A DNA stretch of 64,000 bases, from the NCBI GenBank assembly GCA_963846925.1, contig CAWJXW010000013.1, positions 133,584 to 197,583 on the forward strand, in the 5' to 3' direction. The position numbers and the translations under genes were made by a program. The notes beneath the pieces are model-generated. The model saw only the letters and a list, made by a program, of their open reading frames with translations, was not told where the DNA came from and searched no databases. Shown here piece after piece: positions 34,983 through 42,957 of this stretch; position 1 is the first letter of the stretch, and each line of letters opens with the position of its first letter. The DNA is from JAQBQB01 sp963846925 (GTDB lineage: Bacteria > Gemmatimonadota > Gemmatimonadetes > Gemmatimonadales > Gemmatimonadaceae).

Positions 34983-36298
34983 GAAGCGATCTCGGCGGAT
35001 GCAACCTGCGGCTCGGGAAGCACGCCGAGTCGAGCGGGGCCGCGCGTGAGGATGGTTGCGGCGCTCATTTGACCCGTGACATTGGCCAGGGTCTCGAAGA
35101 TGTCCGGAATGGTTTCAACCGCATCCAGCATGACGACCCCTTCGACGGGGATTCCCGCCGCCACAAACACGGGGATCATGCGGTAACCGGCGCCGGCGCC
35201 GCCGCTGTTGGGAATTCCAGCGGCGCTCAAGCTGAACACCACTTCTGTAAAGATGAACACGACGACCGTTTCGGGCCGAAGCGCGATGCCGTACACGTGA
35301 GCCAGGAATACCAGCTTGATCGGATTGGCCAATACCGTGCCGATTCGAAACAGCGAGACGCCCAAGGGCAGGATGAAATCCGTTGCCGCAACGGTGAAGC
35401 CCATGTGGGCGCTCCCGCCGGCGACGAGTGCCGGCAACGCCGCCAGCGAAGAGCGTGTACTGACCGCCACCATTTGAGCCGGAAACACGGCCCGCGCGAA
35501 TGCGCGAACGCTCGTGCGCCCCAACAATACGCTGATCGGATACAGGAGACCGGTGCAAAGCACCGTGATGCCGATGCGCAGGAGTAGATAGACGCCCAGC
35601 GCGCCTGCCCACGACGTGCCCGCGTGCAGTGCGATCAGGAAACTGAGCGTGAACACGCCGATGGGCGTCACGAACAGGAGCCATCGCACCACGGTCAGCA
35701 TGGCTTGCGACGTGGCGGTGAATACGCCGGTCATGGGCAGGCGCTGCTCCGCGGGGAGCTTGGCGACGGCGATCCCGAACACGATGGCGGCGAGCAGCAG
35801 CGGAAAGATGTCGCCCCGTGCCGCCGCAGCGAAAATGTTTCTCGGAACCAGGCCCAACCACCACGCCTGCGCGGCTGGTTGCGCGCTCGCCGCAGCGGCG
35901 CCGAGCGGTACCGATGGCAACGACGCGACCGCGCCGGAGGGCAGACTCACGGCGGCCAAGCCTGCCCGCGTGACGAACGCCGAAAAAAATGCGGCGATGG
36001 TCAGAGCGAGCACGAACAGCACGACCGCGCGCGCTCCCAGGGAACCGGCCGACTCCGCCGTGGCATTCGCCATGGCCGCCAGCGTCAGCGCCAAAGCCAA
36101 CGGCAGCGCGACCATCTGCAGCGCGGAGATCCAGAGCTCTCCAACGACGTTTGCGATCGTGCCGAACAGTGCAAACGGAGCTGCCGGCGACGCGTGTCCC
36201 ACGATGCCGAGCGCCAACCCGCCGCCGAATGCGAGTAGCGACCACGTCGTGAACGAGAGGAAAGGAACGCGCGGCCGCTCTGGCGTGGCAGATGTCAC
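34979..36298 (-). CDS. Dicarboxylate/amino acid:cation symporter (DAACS)
   Basis: This 439-residue membrane protein is read from GTG 36298, which leaves a short head before the first helix (SFTTWSLLAFGGGLALGIVG). ATG 36400 is the alternative start. About eight helices are visible. The hairpin HP1 serine motif appears as VSTRSSLAALPALVAG. A segment corresponding to TM7 is FILPLGVSLFRIGTVLANPI, and a Gly/Ser-rich HP2 is SAAGIPNSGGAGAGYRM. The family imports C4-dicarboxylates, glutamate or aspartate with H+ or Na+. It is co-translated with the ATP-grasp gene downstream. Confidence 0.85.
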   Translation of the reverse strand: MTSATPERPRVPFLSFTTWSLLAFGGGLALGIVGHASPAAPFALFGTIANVVGELWISALQMVALPLALALTLAAMANATAESAGSLGARAVVLFVLALTIAAFFSAFVTRAGLAAVSLPSGAVASLPSVPLGAAAASAQPAAQAWWLGLVPRNIFAAAARGDIFPLLLAAIVFGIAVAKLPAEQRLPMTGVFTATSQAMLTVVRWLLFVTPIGVFTLSFLIALHAGTSWAGALGVYLLLRIGITVLCTGLLYPISVLLGRTSVRAFARAVFPAQMVAVSTRSSLAALPALVAGGSAHMGFTVAATDFILPLGVSLFRIGTVLANPIKLVFLAHVYGIALRPETVVVFIFTEVVFSLSAAGIPNSGGAGAGYRMIPVFVAAGIPVEGVVMLDAVETIPDIFETLANVTGQMSAATILTRGPARLGVLPEPQVASAEIAS

Positions 36299-36398
36299 GA
36301 TGTCCCGTCGCTCGTTGATCGCGGTGCCGGCCCCCCGCGCAAAGCTGACCCACCGGTCATGCCAGTCAAGGGGTGATAAAGGACGATGCAGTGCGTCC

Positions 36399-36549
36399 AT
36401 GTATGAATCGCATCGCGATTCGACCGACGCCCATCCCGGCCGAGGCATCAACAGCATTCAGCTGTTCAACGACGGCACTCGGTGGCGGGTGGTCGGTGTG
36501 CGGTGGGACAATGAGCGTCCTGACAAGCCGATTCCACCGGCGTTCCTCA
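36399..36549 (+). pseudogene. C-terminal remnant of a SnoaL/DUF4440-like gene
   Basis: Between the symporter and the next permease, on the plus strand, about 50 residues read MYESHRDSTDAHPGRGINS and then IQLFNDGTRWRVVGVRWDNE and PDKPIPPAFL. This matches the C-terminal sheet of NTF2-like (SnoaL/DUF4440) proteins, whose usual text is STYESR...GINSxQLxxDGTRWW. The rest of the roughly 150-residue domain is absent upstream, where the symporter gene lies on the other strand, and no stop follows the normal end. It is a truncated remnant. Confidence 0.68.
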
Positions 36550-36580
36550 AGTCGCGCCCGTGGTCTCGTACCCCAGCCAC

Positions 36581-39007
36581 TTATTCGGCCCTGAGCGCGA
36601 CGATCGGATCTACCTTTGCGGCGCGCCGCGCCGGAACGATACAGGCAACGGCGGCGACGGCGAGTAGTCCGGCCGCGGCGCCGCCGAACGCGAGCGGGTC
36701 GTAGGGATTCATGCCGAGCAAGAAGGATCGCATGAGCTGCGCGCCGCCGAGCGCCAGGGCGAGCCCGATGACGACGCCGATCGCGGCGACACGCACGCCC
36801 TCGCCGGCCATGAAACGCGCCACGCCACCAGGCGTCGCTCCGACGGCCACGCGGATGCCGATCTCGCGAGTCCGCTGACTCACGGCGTGGGCGACGATCC
36901 CGTACACGCCGATTGCCGCGAGCAGAAGGCCGGCAAGCCCGAGTGTCGCTGAAACGACGCCGGCCAGACGCTGCGGCAAGAGCGCCACCGACGTGTACTG
37001 CTCGAACGTGCTGTTGTTCATGAGCGGGAGATCGGCGTCGAGCGCGCGAAGTGTAGTTCGCGCCGCGCTTGCGGCAGTCGCGACGTCGCCGCGGATCATC
37101 GCCGAAATCTCTTGAACGTGGCTCTGCCCGATCGGCAGATACGCCATGAAGCGCGGCGACTCGGCGAGCGACCGAACCTTCGTGTCGGCGGTGACACCGA
37201 CGATGGAATAGCCGTCGGTCGGGCCGCGGCCGACCACGAGCGTGCGGCCGATCGCCTTCGCCGGCGATCCATAGACCCGCCGCGCCAGCTCGGCGCTCAC
37301 GATCGCGACCTGTTCCCCACCCTCGCGGTCATTCGTCGCGAACGCGCGTCCCGCCACGAGCGGAATTCCCATGACGCCGAAGTAGTCGTTCGACACACTG
37401 GCGAAATCGGCGATCATCCGGTCGCGCGCATCGCGGGTCAGGCGGAACGCCATCGTCGAATTGCCGAGGCCGAGCGGCGGCCGCGACGTGAACGCTACGG
37501 CGCGTACGCCCGGCTGCGCGAGCAACGCCGCTCGCCATTGGTCGAGCGCGTGCCGTCCGGCTTCCGATCCGTAGTTACGCATTTGAAGATCGGTCGAGGC
37601 GACGCGCATGTCACGAATATCAAATCCCGGATTGACGTCGAGCGCCGAGCCGAGCGCCCGCGCGACGAGCGCCGCGTCGACGAGCAGGAGCATCGTGAAG
37701 GCGAGCTGCGCCATGACGACGATGTTCCGCGCGCGCGACCGGCGAGACGCCGTGCCGGCCTCGGACTTGAGCATCGTCATCACGCCGAGGCGGGTGCTGC
37801 GCAGCGCGGGAACGAGCGCGAAGAGCACGCCAACGACCAGCGCCACCGCTAGCGTGAAGGCGATCACCCGCCCGTCCACGCGGATGTCGAGCTCGAGCGG
37901 CACGTCGATCGGCGGCTTGAACGCCGCGACGGCGTGGGTCGCGACGCTGGCGATGCCGATCGCGACGGCGCATCCGCCGAGGAACAGGACGACGGTTTCG
38001 GTGACCAGCTGCCGCACCACCGTGGCGCGTCCGGCACCGAGCGCGACTCGAACTGCCAGCTCGCGCTGTCGCTGCACTCCTCGCGCCATCATCACGCCGG
38101 CGAGATTCCCGCACGCCACGAGAAGAATCAGCGAGGAGAAGCTCATGAGCAGCGCCATGAAGACGGTCACGGCTTTTCGCGCCTCCGGCGGCATGCCCGA
38201 ATACGGGAACAGGTCCACACCGTGGCCTTTGATCACCTCCGGGTGATCGGCCTCGATCTGCTTCGCGATTGCTTCGAGCTCGCGCTCGGCGGACTGCCGC
38301 GTGACACCGTCGGCGAGCCGGCCGACGACTTGGAACGTGCTGTAGTCGCGTGAATCGAGCCGCAGGTCGGGCTTCGTAACGCTCGCCATCGCGATGGGCG
38401 TCCACAGATCCGCCTTGATGAACGACAGCACGGACGACATCTCGGGTCGCGCGACACCGATGACCGTGAACGCGCGCCCGTTCACGCGGATCGGTCGACC
38501 CACCGCGCTCGTGTCGCCGGCGAGCCGTCGTTCCCAGAAGTCGTGGCTGACGACGGCGACCGGATGCGATCCGACGTCGGGGTAGGCGTCTTCCTCGGGC
38601 AGAAAAAAGCGCCCGAGCTCGGGCGCGGCGCCGAACGTCTTGAAGAAGTTGCCACTGACGTTGAAGCCGACGCCCATCTGCGCGTCGCCGGTGGTAGCGA
38701 CGCTCAGCGGCGTGATGTCGAACGCGGCGAGGTCGGTGAGCGTGCGCGACCGGTCGCGGAGATCTTTGTACTGAAGGAACGAGAACGAGTGGAAGCGCGA
38801 CCCGTCGGGGCTCGTCTCATAACCATAGATGAGCCGGTCCGCGCGCGTCGCCGGAACCGGTTTGAGGAGCAACGCCTCGACGAGCGAAAAGATCGTCGTC
38901 GTGGCGCCGATGCCGATGCCGATGGAGATGATCGCGAGCGCCGCGTAGCTCGGCGAGAGTCGGAGTTGGCGGAGCGCGTAGCGGAGGTCGCGAACGAGGG
39001 CGTCCAT
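36581..39007 (-). CDS. ADOP-type ABC permease, short form
   Basis: This 808-residue protein starts at ATG 39007 (MDALVRDLRYALRQL). It lacks the N-terminal cytoplasmic head and has no PadR neighbour. It has a first helix (ALAIISIGIGIGATTTIFSL) and a MacB-like domain with SHDFWERRLAGDTSAVGRPI. The first FtsX block is LVACGNLAGVMMARGVQRQR, and the second is IGVYGIVAHAVSQRTREIGI. The end is PARRAAKVDPIVALRAE. Substrate and ATPase partner are unknown. An in-frame extension upstream of 39007 has no support. Confidence 0.9.
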   Translation of the reverse strand: MDALVRDLRYALRQLRLSPSYAALAIISIGIGIGATTTIFSLVEALLLKPVPATRADRLIYGYETSPDGSRFHSFSFLQYKDLRDRSRTLTDLAAFDITPLSVATTGDAQMGVGFNVSGNFFKTFGAAPELGRFFLPEEDAYPDVGSHPVAVVSHDFWERRLAGDTSAVGRPIRVNGRAFTVIGVARPEMSSVLSFIKADLWTPIAMASVTKPDLRLDSRDYSTFQVVGRLADGVTRQSAERELEAIAKQIEADHPEVIKGHGVDLFPYSGMPPEARKAVTVFMALLMSFSSLILLVACGNLAGVMMARGVQRQRELAVRVALGAGRATVVRQLVTETVVLFLGGCAVAIGIASVATHAVAAFKPPIDVPLELDIRVDGRVIAFTLAVALVVGVLFALVPALRSTRLGVMTMLKSEAGTASRRSRARNIVVMAQLAFTMLLLVDAALVARALGSALDVNPGFDIRDMRVASTDLQMRNYGSEAGRHALDQWRAALLAQPGVRAVAFTSRPPLGLGNSTMAFRLTRDARDRMIADFASVSNDYFGVMGIPLVAGRAFATNDREGGEQVAIVSAELARRVYGSPAKAIGRTLVVGRGPTDGYSIVGVTADTKVRSLAESPRFMAYLPIGQSHVQEISAMIRGDVATAASAARTTLRALDADLPLMNNSTFEQYTSVALLPQRLAGVVSATLGLAGLLLAAIGVYGIVAHAVSQRTREIGIRVAVGATPGGVARFMAGEGVRVAAIGVVIGLALALGGAQLMRSFLLGMNPYDPLAFGGAAAGLLAVAAVACIVPARRAAKVDPIVALRAE

Positions 39008-39173
39008 CGGGCTGGCTCGAGGTGGGGGGGGCACGGATTCTACGGCGACCGTCGCGCCCGAGTTTCTGCCCCGCTGAGCCCCATCGGCACGCCGGTGGTG
39101 GCGAGGGCCCGAGCGTGCCATGTTGAACGTTCTAGACCACCGCTTTTACCCACTCCCGGTTCCCGAGGCTTCT

Positions 39174-39650
39174 ATGCAAACAATGCGACGCTGCACGATC
39201 CTCTGTTCCGCCCTCGTCTTCGCCGCCGCGTGCAGCAAGAGTGAACAGGCGGCAGACACGTCGAAGATGGCAGCCACTCCGGCACCCGCTCCCGCGCCAG
39301 CCGTCACGCTCGCCGATTTCGCGGGAAAGTATGCCGTGGTCGCGACGCCGGAGTCGGGAAAGGACACGTCGGTCACCAAATACACGCTGACCGCCACGGC
39401 CGACAGCGCGTGGATGATCGAATTTCCGTCGGGCGTGAAGGTGCCGACGACCGTCACGTTGTCCGGCGACAGCGTCCTCATCAAGACAGGCCAATTCTCG
39501 AGCCAGCGCCGCAAGAACGTAAAGGTCTGGACCGAGGGATCGGGGAGGATGCAAGGCGGCAAGTTCGTCGGCGAGACCACGGCGCACTACACCAACGCCG
39601 GCGCCGACTCGGTGCTCAAGCTGAGGATCGAAGGCACGAAGATGCCGTAG
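39174..39650 (+). CDS. Small lipoprotein (paralogue of the one at 22341)
   Basis: This 158-residue protein starts at ATG 39174, with GAGG about ten bases upstream. ATG 39183 is possible. The lipoprotein signal (CTILCSALVFAAACSKSE) and Ala/Pro linker lead to a domain with ADFAGKYAVVATPESGKDT, KYTLTATADSAWMIEFPSGV, SSQRRKNVKVW and AGADSVLKLRIEGTKMP. It shares the order and wording of motifs with the lipoprotein at 22341-22820. It is divergent from the permease and convergent with the WXXGXW gene, and a strong dyad lies between them. Confidence 0.78.
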   Translation: MQTMRRCTILCSALVFAAACSKSEQAADTSKMAATPAPAPAPAVTLADFAGKYAVVATPESGKDTSVTKYTLTATADSAWMIEFPSGVKVPTTVTLSGDSVLIKTGQFSSQRRKNVKVWTEGSGRMQGGKFVGETTAHYTNAGADSVLKLRIEGTKMP

Positions 39651-39669
39651 TCCGTCACCAAGGCACGAC

Positions 39670-39713
39670 GACGCCGCCGATTCGGACTATTTCTGTTTCC
39701 GAACGGCGGCGTC
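39670..39713. terminator. Bidirectional terminator-like dyad between convergent genes
   Basis: The arms GACGCCGCCG-A-TTCGGA (39670-39686) and TCCGAA-CGGCGGCGTC (39698-39713) form a 16-bp stem with one bulged A and an 11-base, T-rich loop. It starts 19 bases after the lipoprotein stop and ends just before the stop of the convergent WXXGXW gene, so it can end transcripts from both sides. Confidence 0.65.
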
Positions 39714-39718
39714 GGCCG

Positions 39719-40105
39719 CTATTGCCAATGGCCGTTGACGTAGTACCAGGCATACTGATCGAAGCCCCACCGGCCGGCAACCCACGCCTCATTCTTGTGC
39801 GGCGGCCTTTCCCAGCCGCCTTTGACCCACTGGAAGTCGTCGTTCTCCCAGCGCCAGTGACCGGGGACCCACACATAGCCCTCGCCCGGGGAATCCGGGA
39901 TCACCTCGATCGGTGTCGGCGGCGGCTCGCGTCCGGCATACGAGACTCGCCAGTGCCGCAACTCGCTCCAGTTCGGCAAGGCATCCCACTGAGGCGTCGT
40001 ATCCGAGTAGGGCCAACGGTTCGGCCAACCATAGTAAGCGCATCCACCAAGCGCAGCCGTGGCGACGAGGCTGGCGACAAGTGGCAGCTTCAGGACTCGG
40101 TTCAT
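39719..40105 (-). CDS. WXXGXW-repeat lipoprotein (paralogue)
   Basis: This 128-residue protein starts at ATG 40105. The signal peptide ends in a lipobox (LVATAALGGC). Three W-x-x-G-x-W units follow: VWVPGHWRW, QWVKGGWER and AWVAGRWGF. The lead-in PPPTPIEVIPDSPGEGYVW matches that of the protein at 30420-30740, so the two are paralogues. The function is unknown. It is convergent with the small lipoprotein gene. Confidence 0.82.
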   Translation of the reverse strand: MNRVLKLPLVASLVATAALGGCAYYGWPNRWPYSDTTPQWDALPNWSELRHWRVSYAGREPPPTPIEVIPDSPGEGYVWVPGHWRWENDDFQWVKGGWERPPHKNEAWVAGRWGFDQYAWYYVNGHWQ

Positions 40106-40598
40106 TCTCTTGTACCCCCTCAGGCTCACAGCGCCAAGTGGCAAGGAAGGGGCACGGGCGCGGAAGACGGGCGGTCGCCGTTTCTAAGCCGTCGTCCTAT
40201 TGCGGGAATGTCTGCGCTGCTAGACCCCACCGAGCCTATGTCGAGTCCTGTATCAAGACCCCACAGGCGAGAGATGCGCCGAGGGCGTCGCCGGCGCGAT
40301 CTCTGTTCCCACTAGCAGCGCATGACAAGCCTCCAATGTGGAAAGTGTTACCGCGGGAGCGGCGGTGAACATAGCACGGCTCTTCGGGCTTGTCACGCGA
40401 CCGCCAGACGCGCGCCGACGGGAGACTCCTGCCTCCCTACCTTGCTCGCTTGTTGAGCATTCACTAATCGGCTGATCGCGTCGCCCAGGTCACCGAATCT
40501 TTGTGCGTCCCGACTCTCGACATAAAAAGGTGAAGGCCGCGTCGATAGGCACGTTCCTTCCATAGAATGCGGACAGCGAGCCGACGATTGGAGGTGAC
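40106..40598. other. Intergenic stretch, no gene recognised
   Basis: There are 493 bases between the divergent WXXGXW gene and the small gene at 40599. Open frames here are short and carry no motif. It must contain the promoter region of both neighbours. The only notable element is a strong GGAGGTGA ribosome-binding site at its right edge, directly before ATG 40599. Confidence 0.5.
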
Positions 40599-40937
40599 AT
40601 GAATCACGACGCCAGACAATTGGCCGGCCAACTTCGGGTGAAGCTTGGTGAGGTGATGTTCCCCGTCAGCACGTCGTCCGCCGAGGAACTGCGAACGCAC
40701 GTCCGCGAATACGCGGCCGCCCTCAGAACAAACGGGGTCGCGCCGGAAGCGGCGGTGATCGAAGTGAAGCGCGTCCTGTTCGACGCGGGGCTCGAACCGA
40801 CCACGCACACGAAGAGCACGGAGGCCGCGTTGACCCCGCGGGATCATCTCTGTGGGAGCGTCGTGGCCTGGTGCATCGAGGGGTATTACTCGGACGGACG
40901 GAGCGACGGATCGGGGCCGGCCGGCCACCGAGAATGA
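40599..40937 (+). CDS. Small protein of unknown function, first of a tandem pair
   Basis: This 112-residue soluble protein has a strong ribosome-binding site (GGAGGTGA) directly before ATG 40599. It is mostly helical (RQLAGQLRVKLGEVMFPVST, EELRTHVREYAAALRTNGVA, EAAVIEVKRVLFDAGL), then has HLCGSVVAWCIEGYYSDGRS. The phrase V-x-x-WCI-x-x-YY recurs in the next gene (VRGWCIQRYYAP), and the helix order agrees, so the two are diverged paralogues. No known domain is recognised. Confidence 0.65.
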   Translation: MNHDARQLAGQLRVKLGEVMFPVSTSSAEELRTHVREYAAALRTNGVAPEAAVIEVKRVLFDAGLEPTTHTKSTEAALTPRDHLCGSVVAWCIEGYYSDGRSDGSGPAGHRE

Positions 40938-41027
40938 AGCCCTCGAACTCACCGTCCGTGTGTCGCCGGCGGGTCTGACATTTGCCGCAGTTTTTCTGTT
41001 CGGATTCCCCGAGCCGAAGCCCGTCGC

Positions 41028-41309
41028 ATGCCAACGCCGGCACTTCCAGCCACCGGGGCGCTCTTCGCCGCACTCACCGACGTAGCGACCGAAATCGTCG
41101 TGTTGAATTCGGCCGAGCGCGCTTCCGTATTGAGGCCTGCCGTACACGCAGCGGTCGACGAGCTCAGGGGCATGGGCTTGTCGTCGGCGCGTGTCGAGTG
41201 CGTGCTCCTGGAGCTCGTGGCGCACGCGTGGCCAATCACGGCCGGCACGGTCGCCGTTGGCGACGTCAGAGGGTGGTGCATTCAGAGGTACTACGCGCCG
41301 CTGCGCTAG
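41028..41309 (+). CDS. Small protein of unknown function, second of a tandem pair
   Basis: This 93-residue protein starts at ATG 41028, 90 bases after its neighbour. Helices LFAALTDVATEIVVLNS, RPAVHAAVDELRGMGLSSAR and VECVLLELVAHAWP precede VGDVRGWCIQRYYAPLR. The Trp-Cys-Ile...Tyr-Tyr end matches the gene at 40599. It ends 14 bases before the first 32-bp repeat array of the window. No function is known. Confidence 0.6.
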   Translation: MPTPALPATGALFAALTDVATEIVVLNSAERASVLRPAVHAAVDELRGMGLSSARVECVLLELVAHAWPITAGTVAVGDVRGWCIQRYYAPLR

Positions 41310-41322
41310 TCTCGAGTCGGGG

Positions 41323-41489
41323 AAACTGGGACGTGTGCGGCGGCGGTGTGCGGAGAACTGGGACGGGTGCGGCGACGGAGTGCGGTGAACGCACCGCACC
41401 CCGCCCTCCGCTCTCGTTCCAGGTCGCCGCACACCGCCTCCGCACTCCTCTCATATCGCCGCACACCGCCTCCGCACTCCTGATCACTT
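41323..41489. repeat. 32-bp repeat array, locus A (inverted arrangement)
   Basis: Two direct units (41323-41354, 41355-41386) are followed by three units in the opposite orientation (41394-41425, 41426-41457, 41458-41489). The last one covers the stop codon of the cupin gene. Every unit is exactly 32 bases long, with the core GTGCGGAGGCGGTGTGCGGA or its complement. The units are contiguous with no spacers, so this is not a CRISPR array. It fills the gap between two convergent genes. Related arrays lie at 47,968-48,041 and 50,762-50,990. Confidence 0.88.
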
Positions 41490-41942
41490 CTTGCCGGTGA
41501 CCTTCTTGGTCGGATCATCCGCCGGATTCACGTACGTGAGCGCGAACGGTCCGATCAGGTTCACCTGCACGATCGTGCGGCCCTTGGCAATTCCGTAGTG
41601 GTGCTGCCCCGCAGCCGCTACGACGAACCCGCCGACAGGCACGGCCATCGCCTTCGACTTGTCGACCTTGTCGCCCATCCCGACCTGGAATGTCCCCTCG
41701 ATAACCGTGACGGCTTCGTCGGTGGGGTGGAAATGGGGCGCGATCAAATAGCCGTTCGGTAAATCGAGCCGGACCGTAACCGCCTCGGCTTTGCTCGGAT
41801 CCCCCTGTAACACGGCCATCTTCGCTCCGGCCGGGAAGACGGCGGGCGCCGGTCCCCATTTGAGATCCGGCATTTGCGCACTGCCGCGCGCCGGCTGCAG
41901 AACGACTGCCGCTACGAGAACCGTCGTGATCAAACTGCGCAT
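41484..41942 (-). CDS. Secreted cupin-domain protein
   Basis: This 152-residue protein starts at ATG 41942 with a signal peptide (ITTVLVAAVVLQPARGSAQ). The cupin site is visible as LIAPHFHPTDEAVTVIEGTF (H-x-H...E) with a second His in AAAGQHHYGIAKGRTIVQ. Proteins of this type (cupin_7/DUF4437-like) occur as periplasmic metal-binding proteins with no settled reaction. Its last codons lie inside the 32-bp repeat array. Confidence 0.82.
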   Translation of the reverse strand: MRSLITTVLVAAVVLQPARGSAQMPDLKWGPAPAVFPAGAKMAVLQGDPSKAEAVTVRLDLPNGYLIAPHFHPTDEAVTVIEGTFQVGMGDKVDKSKAMAVPVGGFVVAAAGQHHYGIAKGRTIVQVNLIGPFALTYVNPADDPTKKVTGKK

Positions 41943-42010
41943 CGTGATGCTCCCTGACAAAAGTGGTGGGTGGACCTGCTGGACTGCGAACGACTTCACT
42001 GCGGTGCTTC

Positions 42011-42814
42011 TCACTTCCGCGCCATCAGATACCGGAACGTGTTCTCGAGCCGATACTCGCCGCGCGCCGTGCCGAATGGCCTGATCGAATCGGTCACCAC
42101 ATTGCGGACGCGGCGCTCGCCGACGATCTGGATCGCGCGTACGGCGGGCCCGGACGACAGCAGCGCGTCGAGCGCGTCGTCCAGATCGGCGAAGCACCAC
42201 TCGACGGCGACGTCGGCGACCTCGACCGGCGTGAGCCCCGCCTCTGTCGCCAGTGTCTCCAGCGCACCGGGCCGCGACAGCGCGAACGGCCCCGGCGTGC
42301 TCGGCGTCAAGGGCAGCATCGACGCGATGGCGTGGAGATACGCGGCGGACTCACACTCATCGACGCTGCCCAACGCCGCGATCACCATTTGCGCGTCCTG
42401 CTTGGCGACGCGCTTGACTTCGCGCAGCGCCGCGAGCGGGCTCGAGACGTATTGAAACGAGTTGATGCCGGTCACGACGTCGAACGTCGCGTCGGCGTAC
42501 GGCAGATTGCCGACGTCACCGAGGTCGAACGTGCCGAGCGGAACGCGCTCGCGTGCGATGTCGAGCAGCGCCGGTGCCGCATCGATCCCGAAAACGGTCG
42601 CGCCGCGAGCGGCGGCGAGCCGGCAGAACAACCCTGCTCCGCAGCCCGCGTCGAGCAGTGTCGCTCCCGCAGGCGGAGCGATGCGATCGAGGATCGCGGC
42701 GTACAACTGTCGCATCGCCGGCTCCATGAGCTCGGCCCAGTCGTGGGCCCGCGTGCTCCACAGCTCACCGGCCAACGGCATCGCGCCCGTCGGTCGTACA
42801 GATACTCCCGTCAT
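42011..42814 (-). CDS. SAM-dependent methyltransferase, class I
   Basis: This 267-residue protein starts at ATG 42814, behind a GGGAG ribosome-binding site. An upstream ATG at 42853 is also in frame. Motif I is clear (ATLLDAGCGAGLFCRLAA, about residues 51-68). The acidic residue of motif II is in VFGIDAAPALLDIARE, and motif III/IV is NLPYADATFDVVTGINSFQY. Family members methylate small molecules in the cytoplasm. The C-terminal EYRLENTFRYLMARK is common in methyltransferases of the ubiE/COQ5-like group, but the substrate is unknown. Confidence 0.87.
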   Translation of the reverse strand: MTGVSVRPTGAMPLAGELWSTRAHDWAELMEPAMRQLYAAILDRIAPPAGATLLDAGCGAGLFCRLAAARGATVFGIDAAPALLDIARERVPLGTFDLGDVGNLPYADATFDVVTGINSFQYVSSPLAALREVKRVAKQDAQMVIAALGSVDECESAAYLHAIASMLPLTPSTPGPFALSRPGALETLATEAGLTPVEVADVAVEWCFADLDDALDALLSSGPAVRAIQIVGERRVRNVVTDSIRPFGTARGEYRLENTFRYLMARK

Positions 42815-42924
42815 TTGCTCCCGTTCTCTCCGCGTCTGATTCGAGTCGTACATCGCTGACCGCAGGGTAGCGCGCGATCGAATCGAGCGCTTCGCCCGGG
42901 AGAGCCATGCGCGCGGGAGAGAGA

Positions 42925-42948
42925 GGCATGGCCCGTTCGGGCCATGCC
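42925..42948 (-). terminator. Strong hairpin after the LuxR-type gene
   Basis: A perfect 10-bp stem (GGCATGGCCC / GGGCCATGCC) with a GTTC tetraloop lies 10 bases beyond the stop of the LuxR-type gene. On the minus strand it is followed by CTCTCTCTCC and not by a T-run, so it is terminator-like but not canonical. It separates that gene from the methyltransferase gene. Confidence 0.5.
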
Positions 42949-42957
42949 GAGCGCCTT

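Noticed and set aside
41323..41489. CRISPR-like look of the 32-bp units
   Set aside because: Units are directly contiguous with no spacers, appear in both orientations within one locus, and no cas gene is present.
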